From positions 2,480,001 to 2,544,000 of the forward strand of contig CAVSKO010000002.1 of NCBI GenBank assembly GCA_963728545.1: a stretch of DNA of 64,000 bases, in the 5' to 3' direction. Of the stretch, positions 26,720 to 34,489 are shown in pieces. Source of the stretch: DASUNP01 sp963728545 (GTDB lineage Bacteria; Acidobacteriota; Blastocatellia; UBA7656). The notes below the pieces were generated by a model that was not told the DNA's origin, did not search any database, and saw only the letters and a list, made by a program, of their open reading frames with translations. Position numbers and translations under genes: made by a program. Within the stretch, counting starts at the first letter, position 1. The number at the start of each line of letters is the position of its first letter.

Positions 26720-27205
26720 TCAGTTGCCCGGCTCCAACCTCGTCGCTGCGCGGCTCATTCGGTGCCGGTAGGAAATTGGAGGCTCGTTGAACTGAATTTT
26801 GAAGGCCCGAACGAAACTCGATGTATGGCTGTAACCAGATTCAAAGGCAATAGCTTTTATGCTTTCGTTAGTAGATTTCAGTAACTCAGCCGCAAACTCC
26901 AGGCGCAGCTTTCTTATAAACTCTGCCAGTGACGTGCCTGTTTCGATCTTGAAGAGGTGAGCCAGCCGGGAAATACTCAGGTTTACCATTCGAGCCAATT
27001 CCGGAGATTTAACACTCAGAGTTGCGTTCGCCAGACGAATTACCCTTATGACCCGAACGTCCTTGGGCTGTCGTGGCAATATGGCCAGATTGAATAGTTC
27101 ATTCACTTGTTTATACCGCTGATCTATTCCAACTGGAAGTGGTCTAGTTCGGGACTTTAACTCGAGGGGGGCTTTACAGAGGAGCCTTTGAATGCCTTTA
27201 TACAC
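26720..27205 (-). CDS. AraC-family transcriptional regulator
   Basis: About 161 aa from a GTG at 27205; the start is uncertain. The C-terminal two-HTH domain is complete: LARMVNLSISRLAHLFKIETGTSLAEFIRKLRLEFAAELL, then SIKAIAFESGYSHTSSFVRAFKIQFNEPPISYR. The N-terminal part is short, with no obvious sensor domain, so it may be a truncated or stand-alone regulator. It lies directly upstream of lanA on the same strand and probably controls the lanthipeptide operon. Confidence 0.8.
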   Translation of the reverse strand: MYKGIQRLLCKAPLELKSRTRPLPVGIDQRYKQVNELFNLAILPRQPKDVRVIRVIRLANATLSVKSPELARMVNLSISRLAHLFKIETGTSLAEFIRKLRLEFAAELLKSTNESIKAIAFESGYSHTSSFVRAFKIQFNEPPISYRHRMSRAATRLEPGN

Positions 27206-27415
27206 TTGTACAAATGAAGTGCTTGTTTTTCTGTCTTATGGCTCCCGTACCACTGATGAGGACGCATCTACAATTAGTAAACCTGTAAATGCCTGTCGTT
27301 GAGTCTACCAGAAATCCTGTTCTCAGCCATAATATCGCGCAGGTTATGATCAAAGCAATATCTGAATTCTGAGACGAAATCCATTGAGCACTTTGATCTC
27401 AATGTTTGACAAATT

Positions 27416-27439
27416 AAAAAGCCACCTTGGGAGCGGCTT
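27416..27439 (-). terminator. Probable original terminator of the tRNA-Val transcript
   Basis: On the minus strand a short AAGCC/GGCTT hairpin is followed by a T-run. It sits immediately left of the leftmost att copy, where the host sequence that once followed the tRNA gene should be. The tRNA now at 63069 has a different, element-supplied terminator. Confidence 0.55.
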
Positions 27440-27456
27440 AAATCGTTGGGTTTAGA

Positions 27457-27499
27457 ATAGGCGTGTGCGGATTTGAACCGCAGACCCCTACCGTGTCAA
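27457..27499. repeat. att1: left attachment site (tRNA-Val 3' fragment)
   Basis: This 43-bp stretch matches 42457-42499 and 63068-63110 except for a few bases (GTGTGCGG here, GCGTGCGG at att2, GCGTGGGG at att3). It contains the T-arm and variable region of tRNA-Val but no complete tRNA. It marks the junction between host and element 1. Confidence 0.92.
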
Positions 27500-27887
27500 A
27501 ACACAAAAAGAAATAGTACCAAATGGTATTGAGTAGGCATAAGCGGCTCTTTCTGCTTGAGATACAGTGAATTTGCTACAACCCCAAGTAGTATTGAGTT
27601 GTACTACATTGTCAACATTTAGCTGGAATAACTGAAAGGGTTATGGCACAAACTACGGCACAAATTTGGCACGTCAGAAGTAGCCTACGTTGGGCATTGT
27701 AACCCTAGCTGGTTTTGAATCTGGCGAAGATTCTATAAATCCTTCTTTAAACTTTCTCTTTTGTGTTGTTCTCGATACACGCGCAAAGATACTACTTAGC
27801 TTCGTGGAAAGTGAATCACTTGGTATGGATAACTTTTCTGTTTTAGGATAGAATTCTTTGTTTTTGAAACCGTGTGTGGAGCAGAGC
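27500..27887. other. Left end of element 1: arm-type repeats and palindromes, no gene
   Basis: The segment 27641-27666 is identical to 42375-42400 and contains two direct GGCACAAA units (a third partial GGCAC follows). These are likely integrase arm-binding sites. Further left, TACCA/TGGTA and GTAGTA/TACTAC inverted pairs lie in 27517-27600. No protein-like frame was found before 27888. Confidence 0.6.
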
Positions 27888-28400
27888 ATGGCACAAGAGA
27901 AGCTATCGAAAAAAGACCGTCTTACTCTTATCAATCAGTATCGGATACTTGAGAAGCTTGAACCTGAAGGGGCGACGGAGTATCAAAACCTCATTACGAT
28001 TCTTCAGGACGGGTATGAGTTCGAGTACCACAGATTGTATGAATTAGTGTCTGACCCCATGAGTGAAGATGAAGGCCGCGAGGTCATTCAGATTCTGATG
28101 CTGTTTGAAGCACTAGGCGATGCGTATAAAAACTTAGAGGATAAGGAAGGCATTGACGAGTATAATATTCAATTTCATGGCTTCAGCGGGAATGACGAAA
28201 CCTCTCATGCGAGCTACGTAGAATATCTCGTTGAAAAAGCGAATAAGTTCGGCCACGTAGTAAAGCGGGGAGACTACAATAGTCACTCAGAGTCTCTTCC
28301 CGACTACCGCAAGATGCTCTCACGATGGGAACAGATGGGAAAACCCCGGTATCCTAACCGATTGACCAAAGAACAGATTTTGGAGATTATTGCATACTAA
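27888..28400 (+). CDS. YfbU family protein
   Basis: The start is ATG 27888 after GGAG (170 aa). The similarity to YfbU is evident along the length: LTLINQYRILEKLEP-x-GATEYQNLITILQDGYEFEYHRLYE, EGREVIQILMLFEAL, GFSGNDETSHASYVEYLVEKANKF, and a C-terminal YRKMLSRWEQMG-x-PRYPNRLTKEQI. The biochemical function of YfbU is not established. It is the first gene inside element 1 and appears coupled with the next small gene. Confidence 0.82.
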   Translation: MAQEKLSKKDRLTLINQYRILEKLEPEGATEYQNLITILQDGYEFEYHRLYELVSDPMSEDEGREVIQILMLFEALGDAYKNLEDKEGIDEYNIQFHGFSGNDETSHASYVEYLVEKANKFGHVVKRGDYNSHSESLPDYRKMLSRWEQMGKPRYPNRLTKEQILEIIAY

Positions 28401-28419
28401 CGCTCTGGAGACTGAAAAA

Positions 28420-28671
28420 ATGAAGTATACGCTTATTGTTCAAGATCAAGCCGGAGACGAAGACGTTATAGATGTTGAGAATCCCCTGTTTGTACCTGCA
28501 CCTGGGGATATAATCACGCGCAGTGTAAGGGCAAGTTCAAACCTCACGGCTACTTCTGCGGGAGTATTTAAAGTCATCTCACGAAAAGTGCAATATCTGG
28601 AAGTAGGGGGCTCGGAGCCTACGGGGTCAGAGGACACGTGTGCGATCTTCGTTTATGTTGAACCTGCATAA
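28420..28671 (+). CDS. Small hypothetical protein
   Basis: The start is ATG 28420 (MKYTLIVQDQAGDEDVIDV), giving 83 aa; a longer frame begins at 28390 inside the YfbU stop region. It is rich in beta-forming residues with no motif. It follows YfbU by 19 bp and is probably cotranscribed. Confidence 0.55.
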   Translation: MKYTLIVQDQAGDEDVIDVENPLFVPAPGDIITRSVRASSNLTATSAGVFKVISRKVQYLEVGGSEPTGSEDTCAIFVYVEPA

Positions 28672-28715
28672 CAGTTCTGTTCTAGACTAAGGCTCTCAGG
28701 ATAATCGGAGGGGAA

Positions 28716-28979
28716 TTAATTTCTTAGGAGGAACTCGATAGCCTCAAGTGCAGAACTTACAGTACAGGTGCTCGAAACCTGCCTCCACTTCCCTCCTGAA
28801 AGCCCTACCCATAATCCTGATTTAGTATCTATAGCCAAACACCTATTCCTATATTCAAACACCTGACATTCTTCTGCCTCTCCAAAGACTATGATCCCTG
28901 GCTCTATCTGGATATTTCTACTGGCGAGCAGATTCTTTATATATTTTGTAGCTTCCGCTTGTTTGGGGAATTTGGGCAT
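28716..28979 (-). CDS. Module protein A1: small conserved protein (paralogue at 58143)
   Basis: The protein is 87 aa and starts MPKFPKQAEATKYIKNLLASRNIQIE, followed by ECQVFEYRNRCLAIDTKSGLWVG and a C-terminal SSALEAIEFLLRN. Its counterpart at 58143-58406 is alike over the whole length. No known domain is recognised. It abuts the Crp-like gene stop (28980), so the two are probably translated together. Confidence 0.7.
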   Translation of the reverse strand: MPKFPKQAEATKYIKNLLASRNIQIEPGIIVFGEAEECQVFEYRNRCLAIDTKSGLWVGLSGGKWRQVSSTCTVSSALEAIEFLLRN

Positions 28980-29654
28980 CTATAACTCACTCAGTTCTTT
29001 TAATGCTCGTTTTTCAAGTATCGTGATCTTCTTCCAGCTAACTTCTATGAGCTTATCGAGTTTCCAAGCATCAAGTATGATCGTTACTGTTTCTCTATAT
29101 ATGCCAAGTTTCTCTCCTAAATCCTCATGGCTGTATCCTTCTATGACTGAGTTTTTCCCTGCTAGTTTCAAAAGAAGTGCCGCTATCCTTGAATCTGCTA
29201 ATTGAAAGTGTGAGCTATAGTGCTCTAGTTCAATATCAGTAAGCCTACTACCTATCTTTTCGATCAACCCTAACGGGTTTGTCCTCGCCCATCGCTTCGC
29301 CGTGTCTGTGTCCATAAAGCCAATCTCTGCGCCTTCTTCGCCTGCTACAGCTTTAGTAATGAGCATCGTCTGACCAAGTAGGGACATTTCGCCAAAGAGC
29401 GCCCCTGCCGCTAATCTCTTTATGAAGTAGTTATGAGCATCGTGGTAGATTTCAACAGCCCCTCGCGTGACAAGACATAAGTTATTTTTACAGTTTATGA
29501 TTCTGCCGTGCGCGAATGATTGAACGGGAAGCGATACAAAAACTCTTAATCCTGGGAAATCTTCGGCTTTCAAGTAGCCAATCTTCTGCGCGAGAGCAGA
29601 AGCAGAAAGGTCTTTCATCCTGTCGGTGAGGAGGTGTTTTCTTCGTCCGCTCAT
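28980..29654 (-). CDS. Module protein B1: Crp/Fnr-like regulator
   Basis: The start ATG 29654 (MSGRRKHLL) gives 224 aa; a GTG at 29672 is possible. A cNMP-binding-like beta barrel is visible (FVSLPVQSF, CLVTRGAVEIYHDAHNYFIKRLAAGALFGEMSLLG) but the cAMP phosphate-binding Arg motif is not evident. The C-terminal winged helix contains YSHEDLGEKLGIYRETVTIILDAWKLDKLIEV. It probably senses something other than cAMP. It is divergent from the XRE gene. Confidence 0.8.
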   Translation of the reverse strand: MSGRRKHLLTDRMKDLSASALAQKIGYLKAEDFPGLRVFVSLPVQSFAHGRIINCKNNLCLVTRGAVEIYHDAHNYFIKRLAAGALFGEMSLLGQTMLITKAVAGEEGAEIGFMDTDTAKRWARTNPLGLIEKIGSRLTDIELEHYSSHFQLADSRIAALLLKLAGKNSVIEGYSHEDLGEKLGIYRETVTIILDAWKLDKLIEVSWKKITILEKRALKELSEL

Positions 29655-29775
29655 ATTAAAAAAAGGGGACACAAAGGCTTAGTGGCTTCCCCAGTTTTTC
29701 CACGCTACCCCTATATCCCCTCTCAGCCGTAAAAGGAGGAAAGGAAAGATTCTGATCTCACTGTTGCTCCGAAAG

Positions 29776-29834
29776 CGTGGCGTATATTACGCTATGAACT
29801 GATTGCTGTCAAGAAATTTAAGTCAAACTTTGAC
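29776..29834. promoter_or_regulatory. Control region of module 1 between the crp-like and xre genes
   Basis: CGTGGCGTAT-x-TTACG-x-TATG at 29776-29796 is conserved at 59224-59244 in module 2 and includes the palindrome GCGTA-TAT-TACGC (29780-29792). Closer to the xre start is a perfect GTCAAA-C-TTTGAC palindrome (29822-29834), about 20 bp before the ATG, a likely autoregulatory operator. Confidence 0.55.
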
Positions 29835-29854
29835 CTGTATCACCCAAGGGGAAT

Positions 29855-30259
29855 ATGAAAGAAACTTTAGGCCAGTACGTCAAACGCATAATGCGCCAGA
29901 AAGAGTTGACCATCAGAGAGGTTGAACTACGGTGCGACAAGAAGCTGACGCACAGCTATATTGCGAGGATTACAAAGGGCAAAGTCAAGAATCCAACACT
30001 TGCCACAATGGTTGCACTGGCAAAAGGATTAGACGAGGATTTATACCAAGTATTCAAAGCTGCCTCAGGCCAAGCGCCTCAGCAGACTATAGACCCACTC
30101 TTGTTGCTTGAGGTAATCCAAAAGGTATTTCTGCATCCAGAGTTACTTGAGGTAGTAGACGGTTGGGATAGGTTGCCAGAGAAAATTCGGGAGACAATCG
30201 TACACGCTACAAAGATTAAGAGGAAGAAGAAGCCGCGTAAGTCAAACGGCAAACATTAA
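29855..30259 (+). CDS. Module protein C1: XRE-family helix-turn-helix regulator
   Basis: The protein is 134 aa. Residues about 5-60 form a Cro/C1-type HTH (LGQYVKRIMRQKELTIREVELRC, LTHSYIARITKGKVKNPTLATMVALAKGLD). The C-terminal half is helical with a basic tail (KIKRKKKPRK). The paralogue is at 59305. AAGGGG precedes the ATG. Its stop overlaps the convergent TPR gene stop by four bases, an arrangement kept in both modules. Confidence 0.85.
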   Translation: MKETLGQYVKRIMRQKELTIREVELRCDKKLTHSYIARITKGKVKNPTLATMVALAKGLDEDLYQVFKAASGQAPQQTIDPLLLLEVIQKVFLHPELLEVVDGWDRLPEKIRETIVHATKIKRKKKPRKSNGKH

Positions 30260-31245
30260 TCTTCGGGTTCTGAGAATACTTCCTGAGCATACAGTATAAC
30301 TTTGCGGAGTTTTTTCGCATTCACTCCCTTATGAGTAGCCAGATATAAAAGCTTCACCATTAAATCATTCTCACTCAATCCTTCCAAGTCTCCTATCTCG
30401 GTGTCGTCATCAGACTCTTCGACCATTTTGTTTTTCCAGTCCGTGTAATAAAGCAGTTTTGCTGGTCTTTCCGCAGACTGCGTTTCTACGCTTCGCTCTG
30501 GAAGCTGTAAAACATTATGTGGTGTAACCTGGGAAAACGATATAATAGAACGAGAACGGTATAACTTTAAACGTAATTCTTCCGCTGTTTCGCGCCATTC
30601 AGGATAAGCAAACACATAAGGGGATGCAAGCAGAACGTCACATATCTTATTTGCTTCTTCCAATCTCCCGACTTCTGCCAACTCAACGGCGAACGAATTA
30701 AGATACTGATAATAGGAAATGGGCTTGATGTGTTTGATTAGGGGAAAGATTCTTTCAAACTCTTTAACGGCTTGTTTGTGATCTCCTTCTTTGGCTCTTA
30801 CTATTCCTGTGCCTCTGGATAATTCCACAATTAAGGTAGGATTGTTTGTAGTTTTAGAGGCTTCTGCGATATATCTAAGCTCTTCGTCAAAATTGCCCTT
30901 CCTGGCCTCGTTCGTAGCAAGTGACATCAAGGCTTTGGTTTTATAGGTTCTTGATTCTTCCACAATCCGTTCAAAAATACCTCGTGCGTTCCCTCCCATT
31001 CGCTCGATACGCAATCCTTTGTAATACTGCCCTATAAGCTGATGCTCTTTTATCGGAATGCTCTCTAAAGTCGAAGCTATTTCTATTACCTTATCGTTCT
31101 GTCGGAATGTTTGGGCAACCTCGATTTCTCTTACAAGCTTTTCTCCTAATTCGTGAAATCCAGAAATACCCTTGAATAATTGCTGATAAAATCCGGCCCG
31201 TAAGGAGGAAAGTATGAAACGATTAGTGGGAACCTTGATGCTCAT
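30256..31245 (-). CDS. Module protein D1: TPR-like helical repeat protein
   Basis: The protein is 329 aa of alpha-helical repeats: GQYYKGLRIERMGGNARGIFERIVEESRTYKTKALMSLATNEARKGNFDEELRYIAEA, then LNSFAVELAEVGRLEEANKICDVLL. No DNA-binding domain is seen, unlike Rap or PlcR type receptors, but the separate XRE gene next door could provide it. The ATG at 31243-31245 lies inside the divergent peptide gene, overlapping it by 32 bp. The paralogue is at 59700-60686. A peptide-receptor role is inference. Confidence 0.75.
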   Translation of the reverse strand: MSIKVPTNRFILSSLRAGFYQQLFKGISGFHELGEKLVREIEVAQTFRQNDKVIEIASTLESIPIKEHQLIGQYYKGLRIERMGGNARGIFERIVEESRTYKTKALMSLATNEARKGNFDEELRYIAEASKTTNNPTLIVELSRGTGIVRAKEGDHKQAVKEFERIFPLIKHIKPISYYQYLNSFAVELAEVGRLEEANKICDVLLASPYVFAYPEWRETAEELRLKLYRSRSIISFSQVTPHNVLQLPERSVETQSAERPAKLLYYTDWKNKMVEESDDDTEIGDLEGLSENDLMVKLLYLATHKGVNAKKLRKVILYAQEVFSEPED

Positions 31246-31444
31246 CGTGTGTCTGTCCTTTCCTGTTTTTGCAGGACACGTCCCAATCGGTACTTATGGT
31301 TGGTGCGAATGTGACAACCCAGAAAGTCATAACACACTTAATGGAGTGGTTCGGGACGATAATCAAGAATCAACTCCTGATGCTGACGTTGGTCTAGGCT
31401 TACTGCTAATAGCGGTACTGCTGTATCTAAAAGGTAGAGCCTAG
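31214..31444 (+). CDS. Module peptide E1: small exported CxC peptide
   Basis: The protein is 76 aa with TAAGGAGG just before ATG 31214. A signal peptide (MKRLVGTLMLIVCLSFPVFA, about 20 residues) is followed by a polar middle part with GW-C-x-C-DN-x-E-x-H-x-TLNG, an acidic spacer and a hydrophobic C-terminal segment (GLGLLLIAVLLYLKGRA) ending in basic residues. The paralogue at 60655 keeps these features although the middle differs. The tripartite layout resembles proteins with a C-terminal sorting signal. A secreted signal or small membrane-anchored factor is likely. Confidence 0.75.
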   Translation: MKRLVGTLMLIVCLSFPVFAGHVPIGTYGWCECDNPESHNTLNGVVRDDNQESTPDADVGLGLLLIAVLLYLKGRA

Positions 31445-31467
31445 ATTGACAATTAATGTATTACTTA

Positions 31468-31560
31468 TCACCGCCGAGGTAACTGGCGGCTTAGTATTTG
31501 TGTATCTATTCTCCTAAGAATAAACGAGCGTATTCTACACTACAAAGAGTGATTGTCAAA
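31468..31560. repeat. Conserved non-coding block after peptide gene E1 (copy at 60891)
   Basis: About 93 bp are closely similar to 60891-60983. It starts with a short GCC/GGC hairpin and contains TATTCTCCTAAGAATA (31507-31522) followed by a second TATTCT. The conservation between the elements exceeds that expected for spacer. It could be a terminator plus an operator, or a small RNA. Confidence 0.6.
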
Positions 31561-31737
31561 CAATCTGTGTTGTCCAGTCGCGCCCGGTGAATCGGCAGTT
31601 TATCTATGAGTATCTGGCAGCTTGAACGGGTATCTCATTAGACATAGGATCAGCCATCGTTTAGTAGGCTAATTTCCATTGTCAGGCTTTTGTTGACCAC
31701 GTGAAGGGGCTGTGTGATAATCATAACAACTTAGTTA

Positions 31738-33077
31738 CAATACTTCGGACATTATTTGATCGAAAGGGGTTAACAAGAAAGGCCAAGAACTGGTTGAATC
31801 TGAGTGTCGAACTCCACTTCAACCGGTTAATGGCCTATGACAATTGTCAAAGACATTCTCAAACAGATGCCTGCTCTCAGTCAACCGCAGCGTAAGTTCC
31901 TTGAAACTTTGTTTGCTACTATCCTCGCCCTGCGCGGAAGAGTCAACTTTCGCAATCTGAGCCGCTACTGTGACTACTCCGAGCGCACGATTGCACGACA
32001 GTTCCGGCGCTCGTTTGACTGGCCGGTCTTTCATCAACAAGTCATGGCCACGGCCATCAGTCGGCTCTCGGAAATCATCTCGGCTCAAGATGCTTCTTTC
32101 ATCCCCAAGAGCGGCAAGCAGACTTTTGGTCTCGGCCATTTCTTCAACGGTTGCACTTCTCGCGCCGAACGCGGGCTGGAGATTTCCACCCTTGCGGTCG
32201 TTGATGTGACGCGCCGCTGCGCCTTCACGTTGGCCGTGGCGCAGACGCCACCCGGTGATGGCGAGGCCGCCTCGCAGCAGGAAAAAGAGGAGACTCGGAT
32301 TGATTTTTACAAGCAGCAACTGCGTGCGCAGCGTCACCGCTTGCCACAAAGTATCAAATATCACTGTGTGGATGGCTACTTTGCGAAAAAGAAATATATT
32401 GATGAGGTCGTTTCGCTCAAGCTCCATCCGATCACGAAGTTGCGCTGCGATGCCGACTGTCATTTCCTCTATACGGGGCCGCACCCGAAGCGACGCGGGC
32501 GAAAGCGCAAGTATTCGGGCAAGGCCAACTTTCAAGACTTGGGCCGTTTTGCCTATCTCGGCACGATGAAGGAGGCTCAATATGTGCATCTGTATGCAGC
32601 TATCGTCTGGCACGTTTCCCTTAAGCGGAAACTGCGTGTGGTCGTCCTGGTCAATCGCAAGCAAGCCAACAAGGCGCGTTACATTGTCTTGGCCTCGACG
32701 GATCTGGAACTGGACGCTCACAAGCTGGTCGAGTTGTACGCCGCGCGTTTCCAGATCGAGTTTATCTTCCGCGACAGCAAACAGTTCACAGGCCTGTCGG
32801 ACTGTCAGGCGCGAGCCGAGGCCGCACTGGATTTTCACTTTAATGCGAGCTTGGCGACGCTCAATCTAGCGCGTGCCGAGCAATTGCTGGCGCAGACTGA
32901 TGAGTCCGTGCAAGTTTTCTCGATGGCGAGTTGGAAACAGCGTCATTTCAATCAACGATTGCTCGATTTATTTATTGAGAACTTAGCTCTCGATCTGAGT
33001 TGGGTGAAAAATCACCCCTGTTATGACAAACTCAGGGCTTACGGCGCGATTGCCGCCTGATTTTGTCCGAACCATTG
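31738..33077. mobile_element. IS4-like insertion sequence in element 1
   Basis: One transposase gene is flanked by short imperfect inverted ends with the shared pattern CAAT-NN-TTCGGACA (left from 31738, right complement ending at 33077; TTCGGACA at 31744-31751 and TGTCCGAA at 33064-33071). No clear target duplication was found, so the borders are approximate. The coding region is clearly GC-richer than the surrounding element. It separates the signalling module from the cargo genes. Confidence 0.7.
31837..33060 (+). CDS. IS4-like DDE transposase
   Basis: The protein is 407 aa. Visible features are an N-terminal helical domain (FRNLSRYCDYSERTIARQFRR), first Asp in AQDASFIPKSGK, second Asp in HCVDGYFAKKKY, and the Y-(2)-R-(3)-E-(6)-K-like motif YAARFQIEFIFRDSKQF with the catalytic Glu. 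It appears full length and possibly active. Confidence 0.88.
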   Translation: MTIVKDILKQMPALSQPQRKFLETLFATILALRGRVNFRNLSRYCDYSERTIARQFRRSFDWPVFHQQVMATAISRLSEIISAQDASFIPKSGKQTFGLGHFFNGCTSRAERGLEISTLAVVDVTRRCAFTLAVAQTPPGDGEAASQQEKEETRIDFYKQQLRAQRHRLPQSIKYHCVDGYFAKKKYIDEVVSLKLHPITKLRCDADCHFLYTGPHPKRRGRKRKYSGKANFQDLGRFAYLGTMKEAQYVHLYAAIVWHVSLKRKLRVVVLVNRKQANKARYIVLASTDLELDAHKLVELYAARFQIEFIFRDSKQFTGLSDCQARAEAALDFHFNASLATLNLARAEQLLAQTDESVQVFSMASWKQRHFNQRLLDLFIENLALDLSWVKNHPCYDKLRAYGAIAA

Positions 33078-33156
33078 AGTTATTGATCGAGACTTAATTG
33101 TTCAAATCCACAAATCAGATTTGAGAACTTAGGTCAAGCAATGAAAGAGTAACGAC

Positions 33157-34458
33157 ATGAAGACTTCAGCCCTCAGGCATCTTCTCTGTTGTGTTCTAGC
33201 ACTTCTAGTCTGGACGAATGCATTTGCTCAACTTGGGCTAGGCCCCCGCCGACTTGTTGATGCGGACGCTCCTACGTTAAAAAACCCTGAGCATCTCGGC
33301 AAGGGCTTGATCAAGCCTGGATATGTTAATGAGATTGGTGGAGTCGCTTTTGATAAGATAGCCTCTCCCGTGAGTGATTTAACTTTCAGAAGCCTCTCAC
33401 TCGATTACAATCCGAACGTGGCTGATGGCAATCGGCTAGGGGTGATTGTTGATGGCAAAAGGGTTTCATCTCCGGTTTACGACTGGCAACTCATTCCCAT
33501 CGCAAAGTTTGCCAACAGCCGCTATTATGCCTGTGTAACTCTATACGGAAGACTTATTAACCCTGAAGAGCAAGATAGGGTTCTAAACAATCGTGATCGG
33601 ATAATCAATTATCATCCTGAATTCAGTAACACCTTGTTGGGTCTTCGTTTATTTCAGTTAGATACCCTGATTTGGGAGCCTAACGCTATTGATTTGCCAA
33701 AGGACGGCGAGCGTTACATATTGGGCGAAGGGGAGGCTGAACCCGATATAAGTTCTAATAGTAGGGGGTTAAAAGAATTCACCGATTATATAAAACAATT
33801 CAAAGGTAACTTGGCAGCAACACTCCGTTCATTTGTTATTTGTGATTATGGGCGCGATATTCAGTTTGATTTCAAAGGCGGCACTTTGACTATTACCGGC
33901 GAGCCTTTTTTTTACATCTGGTATAGCAAATCTAATGGGCGTGATTATAATGAAGAAGCCGTAGATAATTCAGTTGCGGATATAATAAAAATACTTATTG
34001 ACTCAGCTCGCCTGAAAAGTCCTAGAGCCTTTAATGAAAAAGAATGGTACATCAATATGCTGGTTAAGCTAGTTCCAAAGTTTAAGGAAGAGTTTAAGGA
34101 TATGTACAAACGTGAGTGGCTCCGACTAACTACACGCGGAGACAACGCCCTTACAGCTTTCCTGAGGAAATCTACTGTTTCCTGGTTGCGCGATGAGATG
34201 AGGAAACTACTTCTATACTGGATAGCTAAATCAGTCGTCCCTTTGAAGGAATACAGCAAGTGGATATCTGATCAACCGAAGCTTTTACGCAAAATAAATC
34301 CGGCGGTCTGGAACGCCGGGGTGAATGTTATGCGCTATGCGGCTTTCTTTCGTTATTGCAAACAAAAATATCCTAAACAATGGCGGAATTTCATTAATCA
34401 GATTAACAAGGTTCCGATGCCCAAACCTCAAATCAAAACGCCGTCTATTTTTCAATAG
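33157..34458 (+). CDS. Hypothetical exported protein next to a TIR gene
   Basis: The protein is 433 aa. Residues 1-24 look like a signal peptide (LLCCVLALLVWTNAFAQ). The N-terminal half contains beta-rich segments (NRLGVIVDGKRVSSPVYDWQLIPIAKFANSRYYACVTLYGRL) and the C-terminal half is helical and basic. I recognise no family. It ends 31 bp before the TIR-TPR gene on the same strand and is probably cotranscribed, perhaps as a two-gene defence or interaction cassette. Confidence 0.65.
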   Translation: MKTSALRHLLCCVLALLVWTNAFAQLGLGPRRLVDADAPTLKNPEHLGKGLIKPGYVNEIGGVAFDKIASPVSDLTFRSLSLDYNPNVADGNRLGVIVDGKRVSSPVYDWQLIPIAKFANSRYYACVTLYGRLINPEEQDRVLNNRDRIINYHPEFSNTLLGLRLFQLDTLIWEPNAIDLPKDGERYILGEGEAEPDISSNSRGLKEFTDYIKQFKGNLAATLRSFVICDYGRDIQFDFKGGTLTITGEPFFYIWYSKSNGRDYNEEAVDNSVADIIKILIDSARLKSPRAFNEKEWYINMLVKLVPKFKEEFKDMYKREWLRLTTRGDNALTAFLRKSTVSWLRDEMRKLLLYWIAKSVVPLKEYSKWISDQPKLLRKINPAVWNAGVNVMRYAAFFRYCKQKYPKQWRNFINQINKVPMPKPQIKTPSIFQ

Positions 34459-34489
34459 TAAGAAAGTTTGTTGATATAGGGTGGCTGTC

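Noticed and set aside
27457..27499. A second tRNA gene at att1 or att2
   Set aside because: Only the T-arm side is present; acceptor 5' strand, D-arm and anticodon arm are missing.
29855..30259. Simple toxin-antitoxin interpretation of the XRE-TPR pair
   Set aside because: The partner is a 329-aa TPR protein without toxin motifs, and the genes converge rather than forming a short coupled operon.
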